DNA of 64,000 nucleotides, taken from Tritrichomonas musculus (Eukaryota; Parabasalia; Tritrichomonadida; Tritrichomonadidae). How positions within the stretch are numbered: the stretch's first letter is position 1; each line of letters starts with the position of its first letter. The stretch is from positions 744,001-808,000 of the forward strand of contig JAPFFF010000036.1 of the NCBI GenBank assembly GCA_039105265.1. The letters run 5' to 3'. Shown here one piece after another: positions 17,754 through 27,461 of the stretch. A model generated the notes under the pieces. It was given only the letters and a program-made list of their open reading frames with translations, ran no database searches and was not told the origin of the DNA. The translations under genes and the position numbers were made by a program.

Positions 17754-20700
17754 ATGTTATTGACTGATCGAATCCTATTCGAGAATACACATCCTGAACT
17801 TCAATTCGTTAGAAACAGTGATGTAGATACCGGTGTTGATTGGACTGAAGTGAGAGATTCGACTGGTAGAACTGTAGCGATCATCGATATAACCATGCTG
17901 ACTCGTACATCAGTTGACGGTGATGGAATATCTATTAACAATCACGGATCATCCGTTAACGTTAACTCAGATGGTATTCACGTAAATGATGAAACTCGTG
18001 AACTCATCGCTAATGAATACAATGTGGTAGTAGTCAATCACGAACTTACTCCAACGGATGATGCTGATGTAGTCATCCCTGGAACCACTATCACACTTGG
18101 CGATATCGAACAGATGGATTGGTTTCAACGTCATAGACTCGCTAATGAGATCCATGGATTAAGATTCAGAGATTCGCGAAGCGAACTTGGTTCCACTAAC
18201 AATGATGATCACACAGAAGTGGTTTACAAAAACAATGTTATTGGAGTTATCGATCGACGACATATCAATCAAGTAACCATCAATGATAATCAAATCACTC
18301 TCACTAATCCCGATAATCAACTAACACTCACTGATCATGATATTCAATGGATGAGAGATCATGATGAACAACATCGATCAACATTACGTGGATTCATATC
18401 GAACATCAACAACCGATTAGAAGAGATCAACATGGATATGGAGTGGTTACTAGATCATCCGTCATTGACTGATCGTTATGTAGTCTGTAGAGGTTCACGT
18501 ATATTGGTTCCGATAGTAGATGCTGTGTTGTATATACCACGATCGATTCGCAAAGCTAGTACTTACTCATTAGAGGGTGAATCCGTTGATGGTGAATCCA
18601 TACCAAATAAACTCAGTCTACAACCCCTTATCGATTGGTGTAAGAGTACTGAATCTGATATATCGATTCCAGATGATAGTAACGAAGCTGTATCATTGAA
18701 CTCATGCGTCAACATATGTAAGACATTTCGTGATACTATTAAGGGTCCATTAGAGTTGTTATCGTATAAGATTCAAGAGGTTGAATCCAATCAACCATCT
18801 ACTAGCGGAGATAGCGAATTCGATACCGTCGATGGTTATCCCACATACTACGTCAAACATAGTGATATCACCACATATGAACCAACATCAACTGATTCAG
18901 TTCAAGATCCAGTCATCATCATGAAGATATCATTACCAAGTGAACTCAAGAGTAGGTTTACTACAACGATTGATGTATTCAAGATTCATATGCGAAATCT
19001 ATTGATATTGGATTGGCAAGGGAATGTATTGAACGATTTCATCATATCATTCGATAACGGCAAATTCATATGTCCGGAGTTGACTCATAACAAAGCTCGT
19101 GATTGCTACACATACTCGACTCGTGAACGTGATGATCCAGAGATCATGTTCGATAAAGACCTTAACATAGAACCATACTCATGGTATCTCAATGGTGACA
19201 TGACCATTCATAACTTACTGAATGATGACTCATTAGTATCACGTAAACCAGTTATCAAATGCGATATCATCGATGCGAAGAACGCGCTGAGATTACAAGA
19301 ATCTGATGTCTACTATTTCTATCGTCCGTCAATGATCACTTATGATGAGCATGTTAAGTACATGGATACATTCGGAGACGAGATATTGGAGTATGAATGT
19401 GAGTGTTATAAGATGATTTATAAGATACCATCAACGTATGAGATACCAACTAATCTGACATTCAAGTTCAGTGAATACTGTTTCGGTAATAAATGGTCGT
19501 TAACGTGGGATGGTAATAAATGGATCGGTGATGATATTCAAGGTCGATTCCAGAGTAAGATCATCAGTAAGTGTCAGAAACGTGATCCGAAACCAGATAA
19601 CTATGGTTCAACTGGTTGTATCATAGCTGTTAAACGAGATACATTGAATAGTAGAGCGATTCGTGAAACAAACTCGAAAGGTCTAGCATATTCGTTACTT
19701 CGTACATGTATGCGTGATGATGGTGGTGTATATGAACCGTATATCAAGTTCAAAGATGGTTCTGTCGTTAACGGATCTGATTATTCATTGAGTATCGGTT
19801 TCACATCAGCTGATTCATCAGTTAAGTTGGATGGATATGATCTCGCTTCAGTATCATGTACTATTGGTAATTACTCGACATCGAAGTTGAATATCAGTGA
19901 TATCGAACAGTTATATCTCGATCTGGTTCTACCTGGACAAGAACTCGTTAATCGATTGTCTTTCACGATTGATGGTGATGAAGTTCATCGCAGTGGTTCC
20001 AACAACAATGGTTACGTTGATTTGAAAGGTGCATTGGATACAGTCGATAGAATCGGTTATGTATGGTGTATGAGATCGAAGAATGACACTGGTCGTGATA
20101 TCACCTTATATCTACGTCATGACTATACTGATCCAATTGATGAAGTCAACTGGGATCCATCAACGAATGCGTTCGAGTATATCATTAAACAACAGTTCTA
20201 TGAAGTATCACCGAATCCGAACGCAGCTACAACACTGTATACTGATTTCAACATTACATCATCGAAGATCATCACAGCTGATAATATAACAACAATGAGA
20301 TCGGATTTGAATCTAGTGACGAACAACGTTGATATAGTATCATACGACGTTAAAGAGGTGAAGAGTAAAGTCGATGCACTTAGTTCAGAAATGGTTGATC
20401 AACAATCGAAGACCAAGTATCTACAGAAAGAGGTTGACAAGATCGATATGAAAGCTAATGTTGGTATCGCGTTGGGTGTAGCTGGATGTGTTATAGGTGC
20501 TACTGGATTGGGTGTCGCTGGTAAAGCGTTGTCGTTCGCATCGAAAGGTGTTGCTAATACAGTCGGTCGTGAGTTGGTGAATACTGTTACGAAGGTTAGT
20601 GATGTCGGTGCTGATGTCGTTACAGACATGGCTGGTAAGTTGGTTGATGAGTTACCGGATATAGGTGCTGATATATTCTTCGGTGATATGGTGTCCGTAC

Positions 20701-22394
20701 CAGTTAGTCGAATGATGAAATCGCGAACGGTGTTATCGAATACAGATAAACTGAATAAGATAATCGAATGGTGTGATCAAGAGTACGTACCAGTTGAAGA
20801 TATGACATTCACTGATGAACTAGATGATCCATCTAAAGTTGCTATGACGTTGACATCAACGATGGATATGTGTAAACGATTCAGACATACGATGAAACCA
20901 ATGATCAAGACACTAGCACAGACAATGCAGTTATCGAGAGACGATGTCATTGATATTGTTGGTAAGACTGATGGTATAGACAAGAACGTCAAACTCGTTG
21001 CGGAAGATATCATCACGGATGGATCGATCAGAGTTAAACTCATGGTAAGAACAATAAGTGAGTTCAATGATGTTGATTATGATGAACAGTATGTTTCATT
21101 AACGATCACTAATGGTGTCATATCTGAATATGTTGGTACGGATACATTTCCATCAGCTACAATGGATGACTCTTCAACACAGATCACTATATTGAATCCA
21201 CTACACGTTCAAGTCACTGGTATCACGATTAAAGAGAACACATTGATCAGACACTTGGAGTTCACTACTGATGATATAGCGTATACATGTGATGTAGATG
21301 CGTTACAGAAGAAGATAGATTCATTACATGATCAACTCGAACAGAATGATAAGTCATTGGCTACTACACTGAATGAGTTTCCGACTGTAGATGAAGTTAA
21401 CACAGCGTTGGATACAGTTAAGAATGAATCTGATAGTAAGTATCGAAACAAAAATGATTTGACATATAAAGATGCTGTCGATGTACCTTTTGAAAATGTA
21501 CAAGATAGTTCGGGATCATGGGAGGTCAAAATCAAATTGATTAGCGGAATTCGCCTTGTTGGAACAATATCAAATAACGATGGTTTTGTAAAAGAGTTTG
21601 ATTATATGTTTGACTATGATGGTGTTATTACTGATGATGGAGTTAATGTCGATGTTGAAATTGATGGAACAACCTATAACTTGATCTATTATAAAAGCGA
21701 TAGTAATGGTCAATGGTGCTTTTACATCGATAATGGGGAAGACTATTTCGATACCAAATTAGTATTAGCGGAAAGAATATTGAAACAAGATACAATAGCG
21801 TTGAAAAGTGAGATTCCTGAACCTGTTGATTTGACCAATTATGCTACTATGGATGATCTCGATGGATATGCGTTGAAGAGTGAGTTGGATTCATATGCTA
21901 AATCTCATCAAGATCTAGCCAAGTTAGTAGGTGATAATGTCGCTAAAATCGTAACAATGAACAGTCAGATATCAAATCTACAACATGAGAATGAATCATT
22001 AAAAACTAAGTTAGACGCGTTGATGAATAAATTAACACGAATCAAGTACACATTCAGTGTAGCGAATAGTAATATCATTCGTTATCAATTCGAGAAACAA
22101 CTTGACGAATATGATGGAACACTCTATTTGACTTATAACGAAACCAGAGATAATGTTACCAGTGTAAACGAAATCAAAATCAGTATATCATTCAACGTTA
22201 ATAATTCACCTAAGTTTGAATATCAATGTGAACCAACTAAGATCTGGTTAAACAATATTGAATTTCCATTAAGTAGTAGCAATCTCATGATCAATGCAAC
22301 AGCTAATTACATATTGATTAATTCGACATTCTTTACATCAAATGGTATCTTAACTGCAGATAACACGAAGAATGTAATACATTCATTGGCGTAA
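17754..22394 (+). CDS. giant fibre-like protein
   Basis: A 1,546-residue protein rich in D, N, S, T and V. The N-terminal ~220 residues contain repeated short beta-type units (GISINNHGSSVNVNSDGIHV). A segment near residue 286 (LIDWCKSTE, then C-x-FRDT-x-K) recurs near residue 999 (IIEWCDQEY, then CKRFRHTMK), showing an internal duplication of over 700 residues spacing. Residues about 900-935 are Gly/Ala-rich and hydrophobic. The C-terminus has YATMDDLDGYALKSEL, shared with the fibre region of set 1, followed by a coiled coil and a beta-rich head. A surface fibre or attachment role is inferred. No family is recognised. Confidence 0.75.
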   Translation: MLLTDRILFENTHPELQFVRNSDVDTGVDWTEVRDSTGRTVAIIDITMLTRTSVDGDGISINNHGSSVNVNSDGIHVNDETRELIANEYNVVVVNHELTPTDDADVVIPGTTITLGDIEQMDWFQRHRLANEIHGLRFRDSRSELGSTNNDDHTEVVYKNNVIGVIDRRHINQVTINDNQITLTNPDNQLTLTDHDIQWMRDHDEQHRSTLRGFISNINNRLEEINMDMEWLLDHPSLTDRYVVCRGSRILVPIVDAVLYIPRSIRKASTYSLEGESVDGESIPNKLSLQPLIDWCKSTESDISIPDDSNEAVSLNSCVNICKTFRDTIKGPLELLSYKIQEVESNQPSTSGDSEFDTVDGYPTYYVKHSDITTYEPTSTDSVQDPVIIMKISLPSELKSRFTTTIDVFKIHMRNLLILDWQGNVLNDFIISFDNGKFICPELTHNKARDCYTYSTRERDDPEIMFDKDLNIEPYSWYLNGDMTIHNLLNDDSLVSRKPVIKCDIIDAKNALRLQESDVYYFYRPSMITYDEHVKYMDTFGDEILEYECECYKMIYKIPSTYEIPTNLTFKFSEYCFGNKWSLTWDGNKWIGDDIQGRFQSKIISKCQKRDPKPDNYGSTGCIIAVKRDTLNSRAIRETNSKGLAYSLLRTCMRDDGGVYEPYIKFKDGSVVNGSDYSLSIGFTSADSSVKLDGYDLASVSCTIGNYSTSKLNISDIEQLYLDLVLPGQELVNRLSFTIDGDEVHRSGSNNNGYVDLKGALDTVDRIGYVWCMRSKNDTGRDITLYLRHDYTDPIDEVNWDPSTNAFEYIIKQQFYEVSPNPNAATTLYTDFNITSSKIITADNITTMRSDLNLVTNNVDIVSYDVKEVKSKVDALSSEMVDQQSKTKYLQKEVDKIDMKANVGIALGVAGCVIGATGLGVAGKALSFASKGVANTVGRELVNTVTKVSDVGADVVTDMAGKLVDELPDIGADIFFGDMVSVPVSRMMKSRTVLSNTDKLNKIIEWCDQEYVPVEDMTFTDELDDPSKVAMTLTSTMDMCKRFRHTMKPMIKTLAQTMQLSRDDVIDIVGKTDGIDKNVKLVAEDIITDGSIRVKLMVRTISEFNDVDYDEQYVSLTITNGVISEYVGTDTFPSATMDDSSTQITILNPLHVQVTGITIKENTLIRHLEFTTDDIAYTCDVDALQKKIDSLHDQLEQNDKSLATTLNEFPTVDEVNTALDTVKNESDSKYRNKNDLTYKDAVDVPFENVQDSSGSWEVKIKLISGIRLVGTISNNDGFVKEFDYMFDYDGVITDDGVNVDVEIDGTTYNLIYYKSDSNGQWCFYIDNGEDYFDTKLVLAERILKQDTIALKSEIPEPVDLTNYATMDDLDGYALKSELDSYAKSHQDLAKLVGDNVAKIVTMNSQISNLQHENESLKTKLDALMNKLTRIKYTFSVANSNIIRYQFEKQLDEYDGTLYLTYNETRDNVTSVNEIKISISFNVNNSPKFEYQCEPTKIWLNNIEFPLSSSNLMINATANYILINSTFFTSNGILTADNTKNVIHSLA

Positions 22395-22424
22395 CCAAAA
22401 ATAGATGAATCGTTATTTTTGAAC

Positions 22425-22973
22425 TCAAACGACTACATACTTCAGACATAAGTGATATACATTGACGAGATCGTTGAACTCTTTGTTATAGACTTGTTTG
22501 AAGTCAGTGACTATCTCACCAGACTCAGTAACGATCTTAATAGCATCGATCTTCTGTATTGGTGATACTTTCGCGACACAACATCCAGGATTGTCATCAG
22601 TGTATATCTCAACATCACCACCTGTAACTGATTTGATGATTGATGCTAGATCTTGTTGTGGAACGATGATAGTATGTTTACTGATGAGATTACTGATCAG
22701 AGCTTTGTCTTGATCGAGTAGTATCTTCGCGTATGTTTCTAGAATGAGTGATCGGACATCAACTTTCTCTAACTCCGTTGACGGTGCATCATTAAGTGTA
22801 ATATCACGAGTGATGACTATATCTTCTTTACCATCATCACGTTTATTGATGAAGATGTTGTTATTGATATTGTTATTGGATTGCGATGCTGATGTCGGTT
22901 CGAGTGAAACATTTGCATTGACTCCAGTGTTGAGTGACCTCTTCTTAATCATTTCATTGATTTTAAAATACAT
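22425..22973 (-). CDS. capsid-neighbour protein, set 2
   Basis: A protein of 182 residues; an ATG at 22,952 (MIKKRSLNTG) is an alternative start with an AT-rich box before it. The N-terminal half is Asn/Ser-rich with NNNINNNIF. The C-terminal ~90 residues match the 552-1184 protein of set 1: a helix (QDLASIIKSVTG), strands with VEIYTDDNPGCCVAK and a final helix with NVYHLCLKYV. Both genes lie close to the capsid gene. No named family; structural or assembly role inferred from conserved position. Confidence 0.7.
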   Translation of the reverse strand: MYFKINEMIKKRSLNTGVNANVSLEPTSASQSNNNINNNIFINKRDDGKEDIVITRDITLNDAPSTELEKVDVRSLILETYAKILLDQDKALISNLISKHTIIVPQQDLASIIKSVTGGDVEIYTDDNPGCCVAKVSPIQKIDAIKIVTESGEIVTDFKQVYNKEFNDLVNVYHLCLKYVVV

Positions 22974-22985
22974 GGAATCCGTTGA

Positions 22986-23174
22986 TCAATACGAGTTAAC
23001 ATCATCTTTATAGAGTATCAACTGTTTAGAATTGACGCATCTACATGATTGATCAACCGCTACTAGATTCTCTTTCTTATGAGTTGGTGGATGACGATAT
23101 TCGGGTTTCGTTATTGGCGGATTCGGAGTCGTGCGTTGTTTATGAGACATGACTTGAACTGATTTACCGGACAT
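22986..23174 (-). CDS. small basic protein with cysteine pair
   Basis: A 62-residue frame from the ATG at 23,174 (MSGKSVQVMSHKQRTTPN); an ATG at 23,180 and a longer upstream extension are less likely because a TTATTTTTC box stands directly before 23,180. The protein is rich in P, K, H and T, with a CRC motif near the C-terminus. No family is recognised. Confidence 0.45.
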   Translation of the reverse strand: MSGKSVQVMSHKQRTTPNPPITKPEYRHPPTHKKENLVAVDQSCRCVNSKQLILYKDDVNSY

Positions 23175-23230
23175 TTTCATGAAAAATAAACAAACCATTC
23201 GATTTAGATGATTATGGATGAGTTCATAAA

Positions 23231-23575
23231 CGATCAGAATCAATCATGAACCACGTCGTTGGTTAAGAGGTTACAATTAACCTGATATGTACCCTTTATA
23301 GTAACCATGTCGATTTCGATACTATTTGATCCATTTTTAATATATTTCGACCATCATAACACGTTTACTATAATCATTGTCATACTAGTTTGCATCTATT
23401 GTTTTATCATGAAACCGAATATGATTTACGAACCATTGAAAGTCAACAATGATCTCTAATTCGACTGTAAATGGTTTATTTTTTGATCGAAATCGACATG
23501 GTTACTATAAAGGGTACATATCGGGTTATAGTTAACCCCCTAACCAAACGATTGATTCGTGAGTGATTCTGATCG
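23231..23575. repeat. 90-bp inverted repeat around a small gene
   Basis: Arms at 23,231-23,320 (minus orientation) and 23,486-23,575 (plus orientation), each containing CATGGTTACTATAAAGGG, GTACATATC and GATTCTGATCG in the same order. They enclose a 50-residue membrane-protein frame. A third copy in plus orientation lies at 29,984-30,062 near the right end. The arms contain a TATAAAGG that could be promoter-like. Confidence 0.85.
23307..23459 (+). CDS. small single-span membrane protein, set 2
   Basis: A 50-residue plus-strand frame, ATG at 23,307, stop at 23,459. Residues 20-34 (FTIIIVILVCIYCFI) are a clear membrane span, followed by a polar tail with EPLKVNNDL. It parallels the 49-residue protein of set 1 (392-541). 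Its start codon lies inside the left arm of the 90-bp inverted repeat. Function unknown. Confidence 0.5.
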   Translation: MSISILFDPFLIYFDHHNTFTIIIVILVCIYCFIMKPNMIYEPLKVNNDL

Positions 23576-23650
23576 ATTATGAGTGACTATAATCGATATA
23601 TTTCATGATTGAATCTGATCGAAACCAAAAACAACTGACCGTAATTTCAT

Positions 23651-25237
23651 TTAACGACTAACGACATCGTATTGTCCGATCTCAACACAAGGCGGGAGAC
23701 CATTTGGTTGAACATGAATGGATATGACAGTATCTTGTAACAATCCCATAATTGGAGGTGGTTTTGGACTGACAGAAGCGTAATAACTATCTTCTGGAAG
23801 ATCACAAACGATTTCATAAGTGATTGGAGTGTTACTGGTTTGACCTTGTTGGAATGTGTTATCGGTTTCAGTCGGAAGTCCGATAAAGAATGAAGTAATA
23901 TCGTAACTATGATGTCTACGTGGTACATTCGGATCTTCATCTTCAGTTTTGACATACATCAATGATTGAACCACCTCTTTGTTGAACCCTGTTTGTTCAC
24001 CGTTAACGTTCATAGCGTTCTGACATAGTTCGATGAACATTGGATCAGTACCATCAGTCGCAAATGGAATAGTTGGAACGACTCCATAACCACCGCATCG
24101 TAACTGGAAGTTCGTAAACTTAGGGTTCTTGAATACAGTGTGATGAGTTGAATCTAATGGGAATAAGAAGAAGATTGAATCGACAAATCTTGGAGTAATG
24201 GTTTGAGTGGTTGATCCATGACCGGTACCGAGACTCTTACTCATAGTCGTGAATGTTAATATCTGAGTTGGAAAGATGAGTTCTTGTTGAGTGTATCGTT
24301 GAACGAGTGATTGATATATATCATTATCGATACCAAAGTTAGGGATGACACTATAACTGTCAACAATCTCGTAATTACGTTCGACTGTGATTCTACGAGC
24401 TGCAGCTTTTAGTCTTGGTGACGCATGATCAGTAAACATAAACGCTGGATCACCAATTTGAACAAATTCAGATGTAATTGGTTCCATTTGAAACTCTTTA
24501 TAGACACCAATATCAGCAATCAACTCTTTAGATGGACCAACTGGACACCAAACCAAACCCTGTGTACCGAACATAACTTTGAGTTCGAATTTACCAGCGA
24601 ATGCGGGTAGATACTTGATGTTACTTAATGGTAAGAATCGTCGTAAATCGATCTTCAATGGTATGGTAACTTCATACCCGATATGTTCTACATCAAGTGG
24701 TACAAACGCACCACAATGAGCTAAATCGAATTTACGATTATATATATCTTTATGACGAACTTTAGAGTAGATATCAGATCGTTTTGAAGCTTCATTAGCA
24801 CCACATGCTGTTAAGAATGACTCTTCTGGACCAAAGTTTTGAGTGTATATGGAGATACCATTAGAGAGGATCTCATATTTTTCGACTGAATCCATAGCGT
24901 CTTTGAATCCAACCCATAATGTGTTAAATTTATGACCATTTACACCTGTTAGTGGATCACTAATTGGTTCATTCATGTTTATCGTAATCTTCATCTGCGC
25001 TTTGATGAATCCGTTATAGATATCAGCAGTGTTATCACATGTCGGACTGATAATGAATGTCGTGAATGAACCAGCATGAATAGGTGCTGATGGACTGTAC
25101 GAAGCTTGCGCATCGATAACGTACTTCTTATTAGTGTCTGACATGGCTATAGCATTATCGACTATATCGAAATAGCTAGCCACTTGAGTATTTACTTCAG
25201 CTGATGTCTTGTGAAAGACTTCGTTGTTGAATGTCAT
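23651..25237 (-). CDS. Polinton major capsid protein (double jelly-roll type), set 2
   Basis: A 528-residue protein, about 94 residues shorter than the set 1 capsid protein. Shared landmarks in order: SAPIHAGSFTTF, LWVGFKDAMDSVEKYEIL, PLKIDLRRFLPLSN, FGTQGLVWCPVGP, and a late strand region with HHTVFKNPKFTNFQLRCGG that matches HNDLTVFENPVYQNCYLNIGG in set 1. The spacing supports the same two-domain capsid fold. It would build the icosahedral shell with the ATPase and penton-like protein encoded nearby on the same strand. An ATATTTTTC box is upstream. Sequence divergence from set 1 is large. Confidence 0.8.
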   Translation of the reverse strand: MTFNNEVFHKTSAEVNTQVASYFDIVDNAIAMSDTNKKYVIDAQASYSPSAPIHAGSFTTFIISPTCDNTADIYNGFIKAQMKITINMNEPISDPLTGVNGHKFNTLWVGFKDAMDSVEKYEILSNGISIYTQNFGPEESFLTACGANEASKRSDIYSKVRHKDIYNRKFDLAHCGAFVPLDVEHIGYEVTIPLKIDLRRFLPLSNIKYLPAFAGKFELKVMFGTQGLVWCPVGPSKELIADIGVYKEFQMEPITSEFVQIGDPAFMFTDHASPRLKAAARRITVERNYEIVDSYSVIPNFGIDNDIYQSLVQRYTQQELIFPTQILTFTTMSKSLGTGHGSTTQTITPRFVDSIFFLFPLDSTHHTVFKNPKFTNFQLRCGGYGVVPTIPFATDGTDPMFIELCQNAMNVNGEQTGFNKEVVQSLMYVKTEDEDPNVPRRHHSYDITSFFIGLPTETDNTFQQGQTSNTPITYEIVCDLPEDSYYASVSPKPPPIMGLLQDTVISIHVQPNGLPPCVEIGQYDVVSR

Positions 25238-25282
25238 TTACTTGACAGAAAAATATGATGGTTTAAGTCGACGGATTCATAC

Positions 25283-25894
25283 TTAGCGTCGTATACGTGA
25301 TCGAAATATGGGTTGTTCAATGATTGGTTCAGGTTCAGGTTCAACTGGTTGTGGTTCAACTGGTTGTGGTGCAACTGGTTGAGGTTCATTAACAACTGGT
25401 TCTGGTTCAACTGACTCTGGAAACATTTCCGGTACATATCGACTACGAATACGCGATTTCGATAACTCTTTGTTGACGACATGTTTGATATACTGTTTCT
25501 GCTCTTTCTTGAATCTATCATTGCGGATCTCTTCACCGAGATTACGTAACTGTTCGAGTATTTCGAGATTAATCGTTGAATCTGGTCTAGTTGATGGAAT
25601 CGTACTACTAGATGTTCGCGGTCTACGTTGTTTGATTACAGGTGGTGGTGTTGATTCAGTTTCAGACTCGACATCGTTAGTAACATCGACAGACTGTTTA
25701 TCAACATCGACATCGACAGACTGTTTATCAACATCGTTATTGGTTTGATCTACTAATTTAGTCTCCCTCAACTTGACTATATATTTACCTTCTTTTTTAG
25801 TCGGAAACACTTCATATTCAGGATCTTCAATCCCTTGCAACCATCGTTGAATGATTTGATTTCGTTTCACTCCACGTACGTACTTAGAACTCAT
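25283..25894 (-). CDS. protein with PEP/PQPVEP repeats
   Basis: A 203-residue protein. Residues 1-50 look folded (VRGVKRNQIIQRWLQGIEDP), then DVDKQSVDV repeats, an S/T/P-rich linker, a helical charged stretch (ILEQLRNLGEEIRNDRFKKE) that may form a coiled coil, and a tail of PQPVEP-type repeats ending RSRIRR. It lies between the capsid gene and the small basic genes on the same strand. An ATATTTTTG box precedes it. No family is recognised; a virion or scaffold role is possible. Confidence 0.6.
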   Translation of the reverse strand: MSSKYVRGVKRNQIIQRWLQGIEDPEYEVFPTKKEGKYIVKLRETKLVDQTNNDVDKQSVDVDVDKQSVDVTNDVESETESTPPPVIKQRRPRTSSSTIPSTRPDSTINLEILEQLRNLGEEIRNDRFKKEQKQYIKHVVNKELSKSRIRSRYVPEMFPESVEPEPVVNEPQPVAPQPVEPQPVEPEPEPIIEQPIFRSRIRR

Positions 25895-25904
25895 TTGATT
25901 TTAA

Positions 25905-25913
25905 CAAAAATAT
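25905..25913 (-). promoter_or_regulatory. ATATTTTTG box
   Basis: ATATTTTTG on the minus strand 10 bases before the ATG at 25,894; same box class as in set 1. Confidence 0.4.
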
Positions 25914-25928
25914 CATCACTGACAATAC

Positions 25929-26156
25929 TCACTTACGTTTGTTTTTACGAGTTTTGGATTTGCGTTTACTGGTTTTGATATATGGTACCGTTACGTCATG
26001 AGTATTAGTGTTATCGTGATATCGTGTTGGTAATGATCGCGGTCTAGTGACTTCGTTATACATAGTACCAGGTCCAGATACGATAACAGAATTACTCGAT
26101 CTATACGCATTACTTCGTACTTTGCTTCCGCAAATTGTTCGATCTCTGCCACTCAT
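25929..26156 (-). CDS. small basic protein
   Basis: A 75-residue protein starting MSGRDRTICGSKVRSNAY and ending in a lysine/arginine cluster (KTSKRKSKTRKNKRK). The strong positive tail suggests nucleic-acid binding, as in core proteins that condense DNA inside virions; this is inferred from composition. It lies 10 bases downstream of the next gene on the same strand. Confidence 0.5.
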   Translation of the reverse strand: MSGRDRTICGSKVRSNAYRSSNSVIVSGPGTMYNEVTRPRSLPTRYHDNTNTHDVTVPYIKTSKRKSKTRKNKRK

Positions 26157-26166
26157 TTATGATCCG

Positions 26167-26571
26167 TTAAATCCCCCGAAATGGAACGAATTTATGAGGT
26201 TTCTTTCGTGAATCTACTGCAGCTTGTGCTGTTGATGATCCACCTTGTTTTAATTCACCACGCGCGAACTGTTCACTGATCTTCACGAGCTTGTCTTTGA
26301 CCGACCCCTTTGGCATGTGACTGAATATGTTTGCACCTGCTGATGTAATAGCACCTAACGTTGGATTGAATGCAGTAGCGAATGGTGTTATCGCATGTAA
26401 CATAGTACCGATAGCTTTCGGATTATTCATAGCGAAGTTTTTAGCACCGATCAACCCCTTTTTGGTCGCATTCCATACTCTATGTGCAGCGTTTTTAGCA
26501 CCGATGAGCCCCTGATGGACATCACTTTTAAGTCTATTCCAACCGCTTGTAACGAAACTCTTGAATCCCAT
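26167..26571 (-). CDS. amphipathic virion-type protein, set 2
   Basis: A 134-residue protein starting MGFKSFVTSGWNRLKSDV. It has repeated LIGAKNxA units, a hydrophobic Ala/Gly-rich centre (TPFATAFNPTLGAITSAGA) and a basic tail. It matches the plan of the 83-residue protein at 3142-3393 and also has Gly after the start Met. Internal or membrane-acting virion protein is the likely role by analogy with adenovirus-like systems. It is encoded next to the ATPase on the same strand. Confidence 0.55.
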   Translation of the reverse strand: MGFKSFVTSGWNRLKSDVHQGLIGAKNAAHRVWNATKKGLIGAKNFAMNNPKAIGTMLHAITPFATAFNPTLGAITSAGANIFSHMPKGSVKDKLVKISEQFARGELKQGGSSTAQAAVDSRKKPHKFVPFRGI

Positions 26572-26599
26572 GATTTATTAATCATAAAAACAAACCAAT

Positions 26600-27451
26600 T
26601 TATTGTTCAAAGTGTGATTCGTTGGCAGTGATATTGATGATAAACCGATCATGTTGACCCTTATGATTTAGATATTCGATTGTCGTTGACTTGGTATCGA
26701 GATTGTTTGGAGTCTGTTGTAACATCGATGTGAAATCTTCTTTACTGAAACCGCTATAGCATATGATATCAGTGGCCAATCGTTTAACATTCAGATGAAC
26801 GAATCGTAATGTTTGAACAGCTATGATACAAGTCAGATTGAAGTGTCTCGTTTTCGTTAGTAACCGACATAGTTCACTGTTACCGTTCTTCAGTAATGGG
26901 GATCCAGCAGCGTCATCTAATACGAGTAACGTGTTGAACGGATATGATGCGGTCTGATACTGAACTAACTTGGATGCTATATATGCTATTCGATCTTCGA
27001 TTTCCATTAACGAGTGTTTCTGGATGATTCTAGCCATTTCTTCATTAGTTTCAACCATTTTGGATAGCACATGTTTGACCATCGCATAGTATTTGAGTTT
27101 ACGTCGTAGATGTCGTTTAAGATATGGAAGTAGATTCTCTTCTTTGATGTAATCGATAGGGGTCTTCACATTCTTGGATAGTACTTCAGCTGTTTTATCG
27201 AGTTTACCAGACGTGGAACAGAATATGATCTTACTGTAATACGGTTTCGTGAATAGTCGTTCAGTTATCATGATGTGTCGCCAGATCCAAAACGATTTAC
27301 CAGCTCCCATCTTACCGATTAGAAAGTAGATACCGTTTGACGAGAATGGATATTCAGGAGCGAGTGGTTTAATCAACGCCATTTCGATATCACGTTGATT
27401 CTTACGTAATGTGTCTTCGATTAGATCTTCAACTTTCTTGATTTGAGTCAT
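26600..27451 (-). CDS. Polinton packaging ATPase (FtsK/HerA type), set 2
   Basis: A 283-residue protein of typical length for the family. Walker A is GKMGAGKS at residues 46-53, Walker B is TLLVLDD at 174-180, and a sensor strand CIIAVQT follows at 208-214. The enzyme would drive packaging of element DNA into the capsid. It begins 10 bases after the integrase stop codon on the same strand, so the integrase, ATPase and small virion proteins may share transcripts. Walker motifs are seen directly; packaging role comes from the family. Confidence 0.85.
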   Translation of the reverse strand: MTQIKKVEDLIEDTLRKNQRDIEMALIKPLAPEYPFSSNGIYFLIGKMGAGKSFWIWRHIMITERLFTKPYYSKIIFCSTSGKLDKTAEVLSKNVKTPIDYIKEENLLPYLKRHLRRKLKYYAMVKHVLSKMVETNEEMARIIQKHSLMEIEDRIAYIASKLVQYQTASYPFNTLLVLDDAAGSPLLKNGNSELCRLLTKTRHFNLTCIIAVQTLRFVHLNVKRLATDIICYSGFSKEDFTSMLQQTPNNLDTKSTTIEYLNHKGQHDRFIINITANESHFEQ

Positions 27452-27461
27452 TTATAGTAAG

